This document shows, one piece after another, positions 21,467 through 33,004 of a DNA stretch of 64,000 nt. The position numbers and the translations under genes are program-made. Position 1 is the stretch's first letter. Every line of letters begins with the position of its first letter. This stretch comes from Thamnidium elegans. Its lineage: Eukaryota > Mucoromycota > Mucoromycetes > Mucorales > Mucoraceae. The DNA lies in contig JAIXMG010000034.1 in NCBI GenBank assembly GCA_025201345.1, forward strand, positions 310,001 to 374,000, in the 5' to 3' direction. Below the pieces are notes generated by a model. The model was not told the origin of the DNA. It did no database searches and saw only the letters and a list, made by a program, of their open reading frames with translations.

Positions 21467-23265
21467 TTATGCGGGTGAAGTAGAATCAAGGCGACGAGAC
21501 TTTCGCTTCTCGTGTCGTTCAGAACGATCAGGAATATGACGGATATTGACAGTCTTTGGTAACTTTTGATTACCTGTAGAAATGACTGAATTTCTACGGG
21601 CCCAATACTTTTCAATGTGTGTTTTATCTGGGAAATGACTGGCAGGTTCCCAGGTATCATCGTCTGTAGTGTAACCTTTCCATCTTACGCGATAAAGATA
21701 GTTGGTAGGATTACTGCCTTTATGTGACACAATACTTTGTACTTCATAAAAGTCATTGTTATCTTGAGATGGTGATGCATCCTGTTTCTTAACGTTATCT
21801 GTGGAAATAAGTTTAATTTGGGATGTAGGTATATCCCGGGATAAAAGATTTTTGGCACTATCCATGAGGACATAAGATCCATTTGAGGTATGATTGATGA
21901 TATGGAAGGGACCAAGATAGCGTTCTTCAGTTTTTCCACTTCGAAGCACATTTTTAATCATGACTGTAGCACCAATAGGGTATTTATCAGTAATTATTTT
22001 ATGTGTTTTCATAAAACGAGCTTTGTCTTTAGCTTGTGTGGTTTGAATGCGTTTAGTTAAAGCGGGAATAAGGTATTCGTTAACTGTTTTAAACTTAGCA
22101 GCGATGGCATCAGAATTAATCGAAGACTGGTCGAAATTTGGATTAACATTTGTATAATTAGAAAAATCATTTGCGCGTCTGTTAAACATAACGGCAAAAG
22201 GTGTAGAATGATGAAGTCGTGAAACTTTTAAATTTAATGCTAATTGAGTAGCGGGTAGGAGAGTGTCCCATTGGCTTTTAACACCTTGTAGCTTTTTTAT
22301 AAGTGTACGTTTAGTGGAATGAGCGTAGGCCTCATTCGTGCCATTCGAATTTGGAGTGTATGCAAGGCTTAAGCGGTGATCGACACCTAAGTGAGTAAGA
22401 ACTTCTTCTACTAACTGATTAGTAAATTCAAGCCCTCTGTCAGTCTGTAATACTTTTACTAGGCCGAAAGTAGTAAATATGTCTACTAATTGTTTTGCAA
22501 TAGTAGAAGCTTCCTTGTCTGGAATGGCTCTAAGAATAGTAAAGCGAGTAAAGAGATCGACGTAAATTAGGATGAAATTGTTTCCCGATTCTGAAGTTAT
22601 ATTCAGAGTTCCTAGGTCACACACACCGTGGTGTCCAGGGCCTGGTGGTACAATCTGTTTAGGTGGATGGAATCCGGTTTTGCTCCAATTAAAGGAGTGA
22701 CAAATTATGCAATCCCTTAATACATCTGCTATATCTTTACGAAGATTAGTCCAATGTATGTGTTCATCATGGATGGATAATTCTATGGCGTTGATTCCAC
22801 CGTGTCCGAGAAGGTGGTGTCTTTCAATGATAGAACGTCGCTCCTCTGGGGGCGGTGTGATCGGATCATATAGCTCGGAAGCTCGTTGCCTGAGAACCGG
22901 TAGTTCGGTACAAGAGGAATTCAATTTATTAGGGCGGACCTGGTCTAAAAGAGAATTATTTTTCTCTTTAGTTTTTATATTATTTTTTATCTGGTGTGAA
23001 GATTTATTAGAAGCTTTAATTAAGGCGCGTTGTTCAAGTTCCATTTCAACTTCTGGAGATGCAAAAAGTCTACTTAACCCATCTGCAATGTAATTGTCAG
23101 ATCCCTTAATGTATGTAATTTCAAACGTTTTCGAATAAATTGTAGTATACCAGTTTTGTAAAAGTGCAGAACAGTATCTTTGTGTATGAAGAAAGATTAA
23201 ACTGTAATGGTCCGTGTAAAGAATGAATTTGTTCAGATGTAACCACTGATGGTAACGAAGGAACA
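21467..23265 (-). pseudogene. Ty3/gypsy chromovirus pol, RNase H end to integrase and chromodomain
   Basis: About 600 open codons, truncated at the N-terminal side by the Tc1 F terminus at 23268. The order is the end of RNase H (LYTDHYSLIFL..YIKGSDNYIADGLSRL), then the integrase zinc finger (H and H in ERHHLLGHGG, then CIICH). The catalytic core follows with DLGTLN, LQTDRGLEF and a Glu in NGTNEAYAHSTKR. A C-terminal chromodomain ends the protein: YEVQSIVSHKG..YRVRWKGYTTDDDTWEPASHF. Chromodomains direct chromovirus integrase to methylated-histone chromatin (family knowledge). The C-terminus is basic (ERHEKRKSRR). Protease and reverse transcriptase are missing, so the copy is dead. Confidence 0.9.
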
Positions 23266-23267
23266 TA

Positions 23268-24058
23268 CAGTATGCGGCAAAAGTGTCCGCATGTTATTTA
23301 CCTCTTTAGTTTTTATGTAATATCTGATGGTATTCGTATCCAAATAAAATGAGTAATATACCAATTGAAAGCCCTTCAAAAAGTAAAAAGCACAATTTAA
23401 ATTTAACAGCTGTAAATAATAAAAACTCCGATCAAAATAAATTTTAAATTAAGAGGTGCATGCGGACACTTTTGCCTCTTTCAAGATTTTTATTTGTATG
23501 ATTTATAAGAAAGCAACTAATGCTTTGTCCAATATCCTTTTTCTTTAATAACTTCACTACACCTCTTATGCATGCTAAGCATATAAGGTCTTACTTCTTC
23601 CGGGGTAATACTATACCAAATATCTACTATTCTTTTTCTGAGTTCTTTCATTGATGATGGTGGTGTAGTATAGTTGGAATACAATCGATTTTTCAATAAA
23701 GCCCAAATGTTTTCAGTTGGATTCAAATCAGGTGACTGTGCTGGCCAGTTTACAGTCTCAATTTTTTGATTTCTGAGCCAATCAGTAACTATATTGGCGG
23801 TATGTTTTCTATCATTGTCATGCATAAAAAGAATATCTTCCTTCTTGAGATCGTAATAGTCGATTGTTTCAATCAAGTCTTCTTCAAGAATATTTTTATA
23901 AAGATGCTTGTTCATTGTTGTGTCAATAAAGACGAGGTATCCAGCTCCTTCCCAAGTAATACAGCTCCAAATCATAACACTACCACCTCCGTGTTTTACC
24001 GTTTGATTTACTTGCTCTGGTCTAACACCTTCATCATATCTTTTGTAGCACCAATTTA
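23268..24058 (-). mobile_element. Tc1/mariner element F, truncated
   Basis: The terminus CAGTATGCGGCAAAAGTG at 23268 follows TA (23266-23267). An inverted copy of the motif (GCGGACACTTTTGCC) lies about 195 bp inside. It interrupts the chromovirus pol ORF. The other end is missing: at 24059 the sequence changes to Merlin element 1. Confidence 0.85.
23517..24058 (-). pseudogene. Tc1 element F transposase, C-terminal two thirds
   Basis: The minus strand is open from the junction at 24058 (NWCYKRYDEGVRPEQVNQTV) through KHGGGSVMIWSCITWEG, the second catalytic Asp in FMHDNDRKHTAN, and SPDLNPTENIWALLK, to the stop at 23517 (GYWTKH). The paired helix-turn-helix and first catalytic Asp are absent because the gene is cut at the Merlin 1 end. 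It is the most diverged Tc1 in the window. Confidence 0.85.
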
Positions 24059-24596
24059 GGCTAATATTTAAGATAGGTCCCAGCTAATAACTATTGGAGT
24101 AATGGTAGTAGGAGTCTGAAATTTTGCAGAGAGATGCGTAAAAATTTTACGCAACCACCTAAATTGGTTTGGAAGCCCGATGTAAATTTTTGATGGAGAA
24201 CAGTCACAAAAACTAGATATAGCCTACAATATGGCACTTTTCGGTTAATAACTTTCACAAAGGTAAATATTAGAGCGTGAAAGCTTGGTAACGTTTTCAT
24301 AACAATTTACTCTACATGTTTTCACAATTTAAAGTGGTTTAAGCGAGAATTGAGCTTGTGATATCTCATATACTGCACAATATAGTCTACTACGTATATA
24401 GTATAGATGTGCCGTACATATATCGATCTAAAAAATGTTTCTAACTTCTATCTATCTGATATTATCTAATCTAAAAAGCTCAAATGTGCCAATAATAACA
24501 AGAGTCATTATTTATTACAAGTATAAAAGTGTGAGTTTTATAAAAAAGTTTATTAATGTAAGAAAAAAAGTGAAACCAATATTAAAGTAGTTTATA

Positions 24597-26183
24597 TTAG
24601 CGATTGTTTCTACTAGGTCTACTATTATAACGAATCTGAGTAGGAGTGGTAGTAGTACTACTGGTACTAGTATTAGTAACATTTTCTCTAACTACGGAAG
24701 GCTGAAATGAAGGTGAAAGAGTGAGTCCCTCATTTGGATTTGAGCTACCTTCTTCGGGAACCCAATCTTCATCGTCGGTATCATAGTCACTTTCTTCTTC
24801 AGAATTATAATTATCCTCAAATTCATATGGTTGAGCTTCCACCTCTACTTCTTGCTCCTCATCCCATGCTTCAGCTCGCGTAATAAAACTATCAAAACTA
24901 CCTAAAGTGCTAGATGAACTTTCCAGTTGGACCTCGCGGATACACCTTTCCATTCCTGTAATAAGACCAAGACCTTGATTCTCTCTTCTCCACAAAAATT
25001 CCAAAAGTTTTCCAGGACAATCCTTAATAGTACGGTTACGAGGATGAATAAACCGTTTCATGGGTGTCCACAAACCTTCAATCACATTTGTATGGATTAA
25101 CCCATCCGTTTGGTTACCTCGAACCTGATCTTCTGTAGCAAAATTGATTGAATGACTAACTACTTGATGTCTACTGAAGTAGAACCCAGAATAATCAGCC
25201 GGAACGACAGTACCATCTTCTCTTATCAAGTCACTTGGATGAAGACGAGAGTAGGCAGACTAACCATCAGATCGAATTACAGAACCTCTCGCACAATATG
25301 CTTGAATAATTGGAAGTAAAGTAGCAGCAGAACGATTAGGTACAGTGCATACAAATGCTTTACCTGCCTTGTACTTGGGTCTAATTTCATATTGGCCATC
25401 TGAGATATATGCCAAATAAGTCTCATCTGTTTTTATAGCCTCGACCATACCGAAGACCCATACACCTTCAATATGAGAACCACGATTATGCTTGCGCTTA
25501 CCAAATTTGGACTCATCGATTTGGATGTGATCACACAATTCATTTGTACCAAGAAGATAGGTGCCATGATACCGGACATAATCTGAATTCATCATTGCTT
25601 GACAATCTTTTGAAATTTGGGAAATCGTAACACCATGAACTTTAATCGTACTATAGATATCATTGGCCTTAGCTGAACGAAAGTATTCCAATAAAATACA
25701 ATATACGACATTGACTGATTTCTTGCTATTGTAAAATATAGTATTTGTAGTAATTGATTCTTGTCTATCGCTGTGAGCATTACGGGGGATTGGATAACGA
25801 CATCGGTAGTAAAATTGTTTTTTCTGCACTCTATATGTTAAAGTCATATCATTTGCACATCCATTAAAGCCACAGACATCGCTTTCTCGGTAAAAAGCGC
25901 CGATATTTTCTCTTAAATGGCTATAAATATATATGTATAATTTGTCAGAACCAGGTTAAAGTAATAATTGAAGTCTAACTTACGTCCAAGTTGTCTCAGG
26001 AGACCCAATAATTCTGGCATCTTCAATACGATCACCAGCGGTAGGTACACGTGTGCCCCAAGCACTAACTACTTGACCAGAGGCACGACCAGGACGACGA
26101 GTTTCAGTGGTAACGTTATTTGGTAAAATATTTCTAGGACGACCACGACGATTACGACCAGTGTTGACATTGAGAGGTGGCAT
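24597..26183 (-). pseudogene. Merlin transposase with one nonsense codon
   Basis: Exon 1 is 26183-25984 and exon 2 is 25920-24597, joined in frame across a GT..AG intron. The single frame of about 508 codons has one internal TAG at 25262-25260, where the sister gene reads TGG (SDGW). It is an IS1016/ISXO2-like DDE transposase, the Merlin superfamily. It has an AT-hook-like basic start (RNRRGRPRNIL), a zinc-finger set (CGFNGC..CRY), the first Asp in HIQIDESKFGKRK, the second in RSDG just before the stop, and HTNVIEGLW, with a long acidic C-terminal tail (NYNSEEESDYDTDDEDW). The single G-to-A type change suggests recent inactivation. Confidence 0.9.
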
Positions 26184-27354
26184 TGTTAAGTAGATTTCGT
26201 AAATGTCGTATACTAATTGAGTTAATGTAAGGAATGTTGCGAAAAAAAAGGAAGCAATGTAATAAAAGTGTTGAATGTTGATGAAAATAATAATAAATAT
26301 AAAAAAAAAAGGTAATAAAATGGTTCGGTCGTTAGTTTTAAAGATATAATAAAGTATACATAATAATTACTTACATGAGTAAAAAGGGGGGATTTCTTTT
26401 TTTTTAAAAAAAAAGCTTTTTATTTTGCCCAGGCCTCCCCTTCAATTTAAATGATGTCATCAAAATTTGAATTTCAGTACAAAATCAGTTATATATCTCC
26501 CATTTTACAAGATAGAGACAAACTTTAAGTGTGAATCCAATAGAAAAAATAATTTTGCAACTGAATTTAATGCTCTTGTAAATAAAACTTTTTTATTTAC
26601 ACGACTGAAATGTAAAATGTCTCTTTTTAGCGCAATTTCTAGCCAAAAAAAAGATGTTTTAAAAAATTTTAAAACTTGTTCCAACGGTATAATTCCACAG
26701 TCAGTAAAACATAATCATTAATTCCAGTAGATAACCTTTCATAAAATACAATTTTTACCAGACCGGCGTAAATTTTTGTCGAAACATGTCATTTGTAATA
26801 TTTATACAAAAGATAAGCGTACATTTTAAAAGCCAAATGTAATTTTGTTCTACTATGTTAAACGCTTTTAAATTTTTATATTAAAACGAAATTTTACTTT
26901 TGCATCGGCTCACAAAATATAAAAGTGGTCTCAAAATTATTTCGCTTCCAAATCAGGAAAAAAATTCATGCAAAATCTCACATTTTCATTAATTGCTACA
27001 TGAATAATTGATCAATTTCCACCATAATTATATCATTAAGCTTGTCTAAAAACGCGTCAAAATCTGGTAAATTTATACTCCTTTTCAGGTAATTTTTTTA
27101 AAACCTGTCAATATTTTAAAAAATTGAAGTATTATTTATATATATCCTCTAATGCATATTTTGCTAAATACATATTATACCTTTTTTTCCTACTAAGTTA
27201 AACCTTCTAAGCTTTGGTATGTTTATACTATGATATAATAAATATTCAAAAATAAAATCGGATTTAAATTTGAATTCTTTTCAAGCAAGATATGAGGGTT
27301 TAAAGTCAAAACAAAGAAGGCTATATACACTACATAATCAAAAAAAAAGTTTAA
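26184..27354. other. 5' non-coding region of Merlin element 1
   Basis: AT-rich. A T-tract joined to an A-tract occurs at 26396-26414. No ORF of interest was found. Confidence 0.5.
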
Positions 27355-27432
27355 CAAAAGCATTTATACCGGAGTTGAACCTGCGTCATAACGGATGTTA
27401 AACGAGCAACTAACCACTAGACCAGTGAGATG
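27355..27432 (-). ncRNA. tRNA-like sequence inside Merlin element 1
   Basis: On the minus strand it has an A-box TGGTCTAGTGGTTAG and a B-box GGTTCAACTCC at tRNA spacing, followed by GGTATAAA. These segments resemble tRNA-Glu. TTTT and a longer T run follow within about 20 bp as a Pol III terminator. The anticodon stem does not pair well, so this is a degenerate tRNA-like promoter rather than a working tRNA. It lies about 490 bp from the 5' end of the element, in gene orientation. Confidence 0.6.
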
Positions 27433-27941
27433 GTGATAGTTTTTTCTTTTTTATTAATATAACAGTAACATATGCAGAATAATAAATCTTGAATTCCTCT
27501 CTTCCTAATGATCATAAACAGTTGAAATTAATTTTATATCTAAATGTAGCTTTATTCAAGACCATAATTTTTATAGTTTGCCAAAATCTAAGTTTTACCG
27601 AAAGTTATAGCGCTGTTTGAAAATGACTGAATTAAAGCAATTTATTGGCTGTAAAATATATTTAAAAGGATGTGAACCTAATGCCACATTAGATTTAAAT
27701 TTGTATGAATTAATTTTTATGACGATATCTACGATATTGGCAGCGATATTATCATATCGGTCCATTTTTACTAAGCCATCTTGCGCAGTTTTAAAGATCA
27801 AACTTCCAAACCTTTTTAGGTGGCTGCGTAGAATTTTTACGCATCTCTCTGCAAAATTTCAGGCTCCTACTACCATTATTCCAATAGTTATTAGCTGGGA
27901 CCTATCTTAAATGGTGGCCCTTTTATTTTATTTTACCTTAG

Positions 27942-28020
27942 TACTTCTTTTCTCGCTGACACTGAAGAGTTCTCTGTAGAGTCTGCTCCAGTAGCAAAAC
28001 ATGCTAGAAGAAAAGCCTAA
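27942..28020 (+). pseudogene. Possible last-exon remnant of an element companion gene
   Basis: After a consensus acceptor (TTTACCTTAG) the frame TSFLADTEEFSVESAPVA.. runs to TAA at 28018-28020 and ends KHARRKA. The acidic-then-basic tail resembles the last exons of the CACTA companion proteins. Everything upstream was replaced by Merlin element 1, so assignment is tentative. Confidence 0.35.
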
Positions 28021-28938
28021 TAACCAGATGAGCTTTTTATTGGCCAACTCCTCTGTTAGGCTATGTTTTTAGCGTAATAACTACGGAAAATAGTCTTTTT
28101 TTTTTTCCTTTATTTTTCTCCCTTTATTTTTCTTTTTTTATATTCTTTTTTCTTTCTTTTTATTCTCTGTTAACTTAGCTGTTATTCTTTATAGTAAAGA
28201 TTACCGGAATGACTAAATGACTTGACAACTTCCTTCTTTTATTTTCATTTTATTTATGTAGGGCGTTAACCAAGCTAGGCTGAATAAAAAAAAAAGGTAT
28301 GTCATAATTTATTTTTACTTTCCTAGCCTTAATGTCGTTTTATATATTTAGCTTTGGTTCTTGAAGGAGTTCTACGTAATTATTAAATGGCTTAACGGGT
28401 TTCGTTTTTTGTTAAGGATACATTAATCGCGATTTATATTACTGTGTATAAAAAGGTACAGAGCTAAAGTTTTACAATGTTTAAATTACATTCATTTAGC
28501 CTAAATTATTCTTTTTAGATAGTCAACTTCGGTTGTTTTTTTTCTTTGGTGGGATAAAGGGGCTTCAAAATTTTCCCAAACATGAAGGTATGTATTTAAA
28601 TATTTGTATTGTCTCTTTCTAAAACTGTTACTTAATATAGTTGACTCTACATTGACAAAGGTTTGTGCACCTTTTTTTTTTTTTTTTCGTAAATGTATAA
28701 TTTGATACAAAATAAAGAGATAATTATTTGGTTTGCCATAAGAATGATTATAAATGATGAAATTAACAATGAGACCATAATACAATATTAGTTCCTATAA
28801 CGTATATGGTACCAAATTGACCATAATACAATAATTATATATGGGAAAAAAGAGGACATAATAGAACATTGATACCATATATATCATATCGAAACAAATA
28901 GACCGTAATAGGCTATACGTTACCAAATTTCTTATAGT
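28021..28938. other. Sequence between the two Merlin elements
   Basis: Mostly AT-rich. A minus-strand open stretch at 28501-28680 (NVESTILSNSFRKRQYKYL.. to KRII) may be a gene tail but is not recognised. From about 28790 the repeated ACCATAATAC-type sequence resembles the interior of CACTA-ended elements (compare 32829-32982). Confidence 0.35.
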
Positions 28939-29446
28939 AACATATAGGGGTCTTGTATGAGATAGGTCCCGTAAGGATTGTGGGCGACCAGGAGAAGTTA
29001 GAGATAAATTAAAATACTGAAAATGTGCAGAAAAAAATTACGAACTTGGTGGTATTATTTAAAATTTTTTAAAATTCATTCCCAGAGATTTTTATTAAGT
29101 GGAATAGGTTAAAAATAAGCTATAATCCTCATAACTCCGTGAAAAATGCATCTAAGAACTCTAAATTTTGCAACCGAGTGAACGCTAAATTTATAAATTT
29201 GTAAACAAATTTTTGTTTGTCTCGGAGCTTTAATTAACGACTAAAATAAAAATTACTGTATCTCCGACTTTTAAGTGAAAACTATAAGAATAAATTATAT
29301 GATACCCTAAAGAATAAGCTTTATTCTGCTTTTCAATTTGACGTATCCCAGCTTAGCTACGCCCCGTACATATATTGTTCAAAAACTGAAAACATAAATG
29401 TGCCATTAAATACATAAAGTGCTAAATTCTAACAACTCTCATATAG

Positions 29447-29516
29447 TTCAGTGGTATATTCGTTGGATTCATCAACCCGATATTGCTCGTTCGAATCCGC
29501 GTAAAAGCATTTTGCT
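29447..29516 (+). ncRNA. tRNA-like sequence inside Merlin element 2
   Basis: A-box-like TATAGTTCAGTGGTA and B-box-like CGTTCGAATCC (10 of 11 consensus positions) at tRNA spacing. A short stem GTTG/CAAC lies around a 7-base loop, and TTTT follows about 15 bp downstream. It lies about 505 bp from the 5' end of the element and is oriented with the transposase gene, as in Merlin element 1. The acceptor stem is poor, so I do not call a functional tRNA. Confidence 0.55.
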
Positions 29517-30673
29517 AAATATTTTTATTTGCGTTTTTTTTCTCTAAATTCAATTTTTTTTCTGAACTAAAACTTTAATTACTCCTGTAATAATTAATCT
29601 ATCCTCTTTATTTTTTGATGGAAACGTTTAATATTATCTCTACTATATTATATAGTACTCTTAAGAAAACTTACTTAGTACAAAAAAAAGTACTTAATAT
29701 ACTAAAATAGTAAATCGTATTTTATCAATATTGTAAATATTATACAAAACTATGTCAAAATAATTAATGTTTTTTAAAAAATGTATATACGCATTATAAA
29801 AATAGCTAACAGGATGTTCGAATTTAATCTCTTTTGAATAATCTTACTTAGAGTCTGATTAGCGGCATTATTGGCGAGTAATAGCAAAATCACGTGATTT
29901 TGGCCGTTTTTTTGGGTTAGTTAACTTACTCAGTTTTCAGTCTTTGAAGTTCTATTAAAATTTTTCCAAAAGAAGTATAGAAAAGAAGCATAAAAATATT
30001 TAAAGTTTAATCCTAACTAAAATATTGACGAAGAAATTGATATTTTTAAAAAAAGGGGTGAGATTTTGCGAAAATGGAACAGCTAATAAATCAATCAATA
30101 TTTACCCAAATTTAGTAAAAGTATAATCAAAACGTACATAAGAAGCATATCAATTTAGAAAATATAACAGAAATGCTTCTTATCGTCTATATCGCAAAAT
30201 AAAAAAAAAGCTTTTTTGATGTAAACTCTTGCTTTTTGCATGAGTTTTGACTCCTATTGGCTCAAATATGGTTATTTTATACAGCTGCTTTAGCTAAAGT
30301 CCTATAAAGGCAATAAATATATCTTTTGTAGTACTTTAAGCGAAAAAAAACCCTGTAAAACTGGAATTTTTGATTAGAATAGTGACAAAACTGACTGTAA
30401 TTAATAGTCTACCTGGCTTAAACTTCGATGTGACTCGTTTTACTTTAATAAAATAAAGAAGAAAAGTTTTTCTTCAATCTTAATTATAAATAAATTGTTT
30501 TCTTTCTGGTAAGTCTAACTTTTATTCATACTTTTTCACATACATTTATACTTTGAACTAAAACTCTGTTATTTTTATTTTTTTAAATCTACTCGACAAT
30601 TCATTTCGACATTCCATTTACAATTACACATCTTTAATTAATCTTGACCGACATTTAACTTGTTAATTCAGTA
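29517..30673. other. 5' non-coding region of Merlin element 2
   Basis: AT-rich leader of about 1.15 kb between the tRNA-like sequence and the transposase start. No other feature was recognised. Confidence 0.5.
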
Positions 30674-32282
30674 ATGTCAACTTCTAATTCGAACATTCGT
30701 CGTAGCACTCGCAATAATCGTAATCGCGCAGCAAGCATTGCTGGTATTTTACCTATACCTCAAGCACCAACAACCTTAACTAGACGTCAATGGGGATCAC
30801 GTGTACCTATTTCTGGTGACAAAAATATTGAAGCCAATTTTTTATCTTCGGAAGAGAGCACCTGGGAGTTAGTATTATTTAAAATATAGCTTAATATTAT
30901 ACTGAATTTTTTTTATATTACAACCGCATAGATATCTTATCGAGACTAAGGGTGTATTCGATAGAGAAGATATGACATGTGGAAGTGGTGGTTGTGTATT
31001 GCAATTGCAGAGATATTATCGCGTAACTCGTAATCAGTATTACTATGAATGTAGAGGTCACATTAATGCTATTAGAACAACTATTACAAAAAATTCATTC
31101 TGGTATAGAAGAAAGGCAGACTCGCATAAAATTCTTGGTGCAGCAATGGATTATATTCGTGGTGAAAATATGCAAAAAATATTCAATACTAGAACATTAG
31201 CTGCAACTACACTAGGTCAAATATTTAAGGATATTCAAGTTCTCATGCTTTCAGACTATAACAAATATGTTTTAACCAGTGATAATCTTCTTGGTAGTAC
31301 CCCTGACTGTCATCATATTCAGATAGATGAATCTAAACTTGGTAAAAGAAAAAATGAAACTGGAAGTCGCGTAGAAGGTAACATTTTAACATGTAAAATA
31401 AAAATAAAAATAAAAATAAATTAACATGTGTTTTAATTCGTAGGTGTCTGGATTTTTGGTATGGTAGAGTGTTTGAACTACCCCGTAGGTCAACCTCAAA
31501 CATATACCTATGTTGACAACACTCTTGGTATTAATGAACAAAGGTACCGTTACAAGGCTGGTAGAAGAATATTTATTGCTGTTCCCGACCGTACTGCTGT
31601 TACCCTTTTGCCACTTATCTATAAGTATTGTAAACCTGGATCAATTATTAGATCAGATGGATGGAGAGCTTACAATGGTCTTCATAGTCTTGATATTCAA
31701 AACAGGGTTGTTTCTAGAATGTCTTTAAATGGATTTAATTTCGAACAAGAAAGCATTGACAGTAATGAGTTATTTTTTCGTGGTCATCAAGTTGTTAATC
31801 ATTCGGAAGGATTTGCTACTTTGGATCAAAATACAACTAGTAGTAGAATTACCCAAGTTCCAGCATCAGGAAGACTACATACGAATGTTATTGAAAGTAT
31901 TTGGAGAGACTTGAAATCGAACATTGCACCTCGTCATCGTAATAAAAAAGATGCCCCAGGAAAATTATTGGAGCATTTATGGACAGTAGAAAACAGAAAT
32001 GATTTGATAGGAGGAATGTTTCGTATGATGAAGGAGGTATCATTCTCATCAGATAATAATAGTGACCAATTGGATCCGTATATGTTTACAGAAGCAGAAA
32101 CAGGTGAAACACCAGATGAACAACTATTACGTGAGCAAAGAGAATTGAGAAGTTTTCAAGTGTGGAATGATCGTCGTCGTAACTTTGATATTAATGAAGA
32201 AGATGAAGACGACGAAACTAATGATGTTACTTATGTTGAAATACCTCATCGTCGTAGACCAAATAACCGTAACTTACAATAG
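30674..32282 (+). CDS. Merlin transposase, 3 exons, 492 aa
   Basis: Exons 30674-30867, 30932-31377 and 31444-32282 join into one open frame (1,479 nt) with GT..AG introns. It is the IS1016/ISXO2-like DDE transposase that would move the surrounding Merlin element. The N-terminus is basic (RRSTRNNRNRA). A zinc-binding set includes C81, C86 and C105. The catalytic core has D197 in HIQIDESKLGKRK, D285 in RSDGWRAY and the N/E pair in HTNVIESIW (about 361-364). The C-terminal tail is acidic then basic (NEEDEDDETND, HRRRPNNR). Merlin 1 lacks the second intron, so this intron was gained here or lost there. Start ATG 30674 gives a protein that aligns with the sister gene over its full length. Confidence 0.93.
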
Positions 32283-32828
32283 TAAAACAACTATGTAATT
32301 ACTTTTTTTTTTTTTATATACTGTAATAACTACCTAAAAACATCATTTCCCAATTTTCCTACTTCTTTTATACTTTAAATAGAATCACTTTAAACCAATT
32401 TAGCTATAGTCTTCTTACCTAATAAATTAATTGCAGCTGATGACTCGTTACCGAAAGCTTATAACCTCGCATACGTCTTTCGCATTGGGTTTTACTAGTG
32501 TGACAATTTTCAAATTTATTTTACTACACATTGATTTAATAAGCTTAAAATTTTAAAATTAGTTATAAATATAAAAACATTTTTTCTTTCGAATGGTGCT
32601 AGTCCCATCCAAATTGAAATTATAATAGATGAGTTATGATGCTATATGTATACCAACTACACATAATTCCGCCGTCACGGACGGAGTTTTAAAGATAGCA
32701 GGATATAAATACTATCATTGCATCCGCATAAACTTTTTGACCTATAAATCTATTATTTATACTCCGTTAGGTTTATTATTACGACCTCTAGGCTCCTGGG
32801 ACCTATCTCATACATTAGCCACATATAG

Positions 32829-32982
32829 GCGATAATAGGAAATAAGAGCCCATATAAAATATGGTCTCATGTTACCGTATACACCACTATACTAACTCAT
32901 ATTTACCATATCTGACTTAATAAATTATGGTCACAGAATCGTCTCATATGGTAAAAAATTTACCATAACCTCCGCCTTAGTG
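32829..32982. mobile_element. Right end of a CACTA-ended non-autonomous element
   Basis: Ends TACCATAACCTCCGCCTTAG plus TG at 32982, related to the 24-bp end of the 149-bp MITE (CACTATGGCGGAAC..). Merlin element 2 inserted into it (8-bp duplication at its edges). No left end was identified. Confidence 0.55.
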
Positions 32983-33004
32983 TAATATTGCACAATTAAT
33001 AATG

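Larger units (their letters stand above)
24059..27920 (-). mobile_element. Merlin element 1 (about 3.86 kb)
   Basis: The left end is GGCTAATATTTAAGATAGG and the right end is the inverse of a related sequence. About 110 bp of each terminal region match in inverted orientation (AGATAGGTCCCAGCTAATAA..). Length and layout match Merlin element 2. No convincing 8-9 bp duplication was seen, and the two flanks belong to different sequences (Tc1 F on the left, an exon-like tail on the right), so the site has been rearranged. Confidence 0.85.
28947..32820 (+). mobile_element. Merlin element 2, apparently intact (3,874 bp)
   Basis: Ends GGGTCTTGTATGAGATAGG and the inverse of GGCTAATGTATGAGATAGG. An 8-bp duplication, ACATATAG, lies at 28939-28946 and 32821-32828, matching the 8-9 bp typical of Merlin. 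It contains an intact three-exon transposase and, near the 5' end, a tRNA-like Pol III promoter. A solitary copy of its right end occurs at 35694-35875. Confidence 0.93.

Noticed and set aside
27355..27432. Functional tRNA gene
   Set aside because: A and B boxes are good but the anticodon stem and acceptor stem do not pair well.
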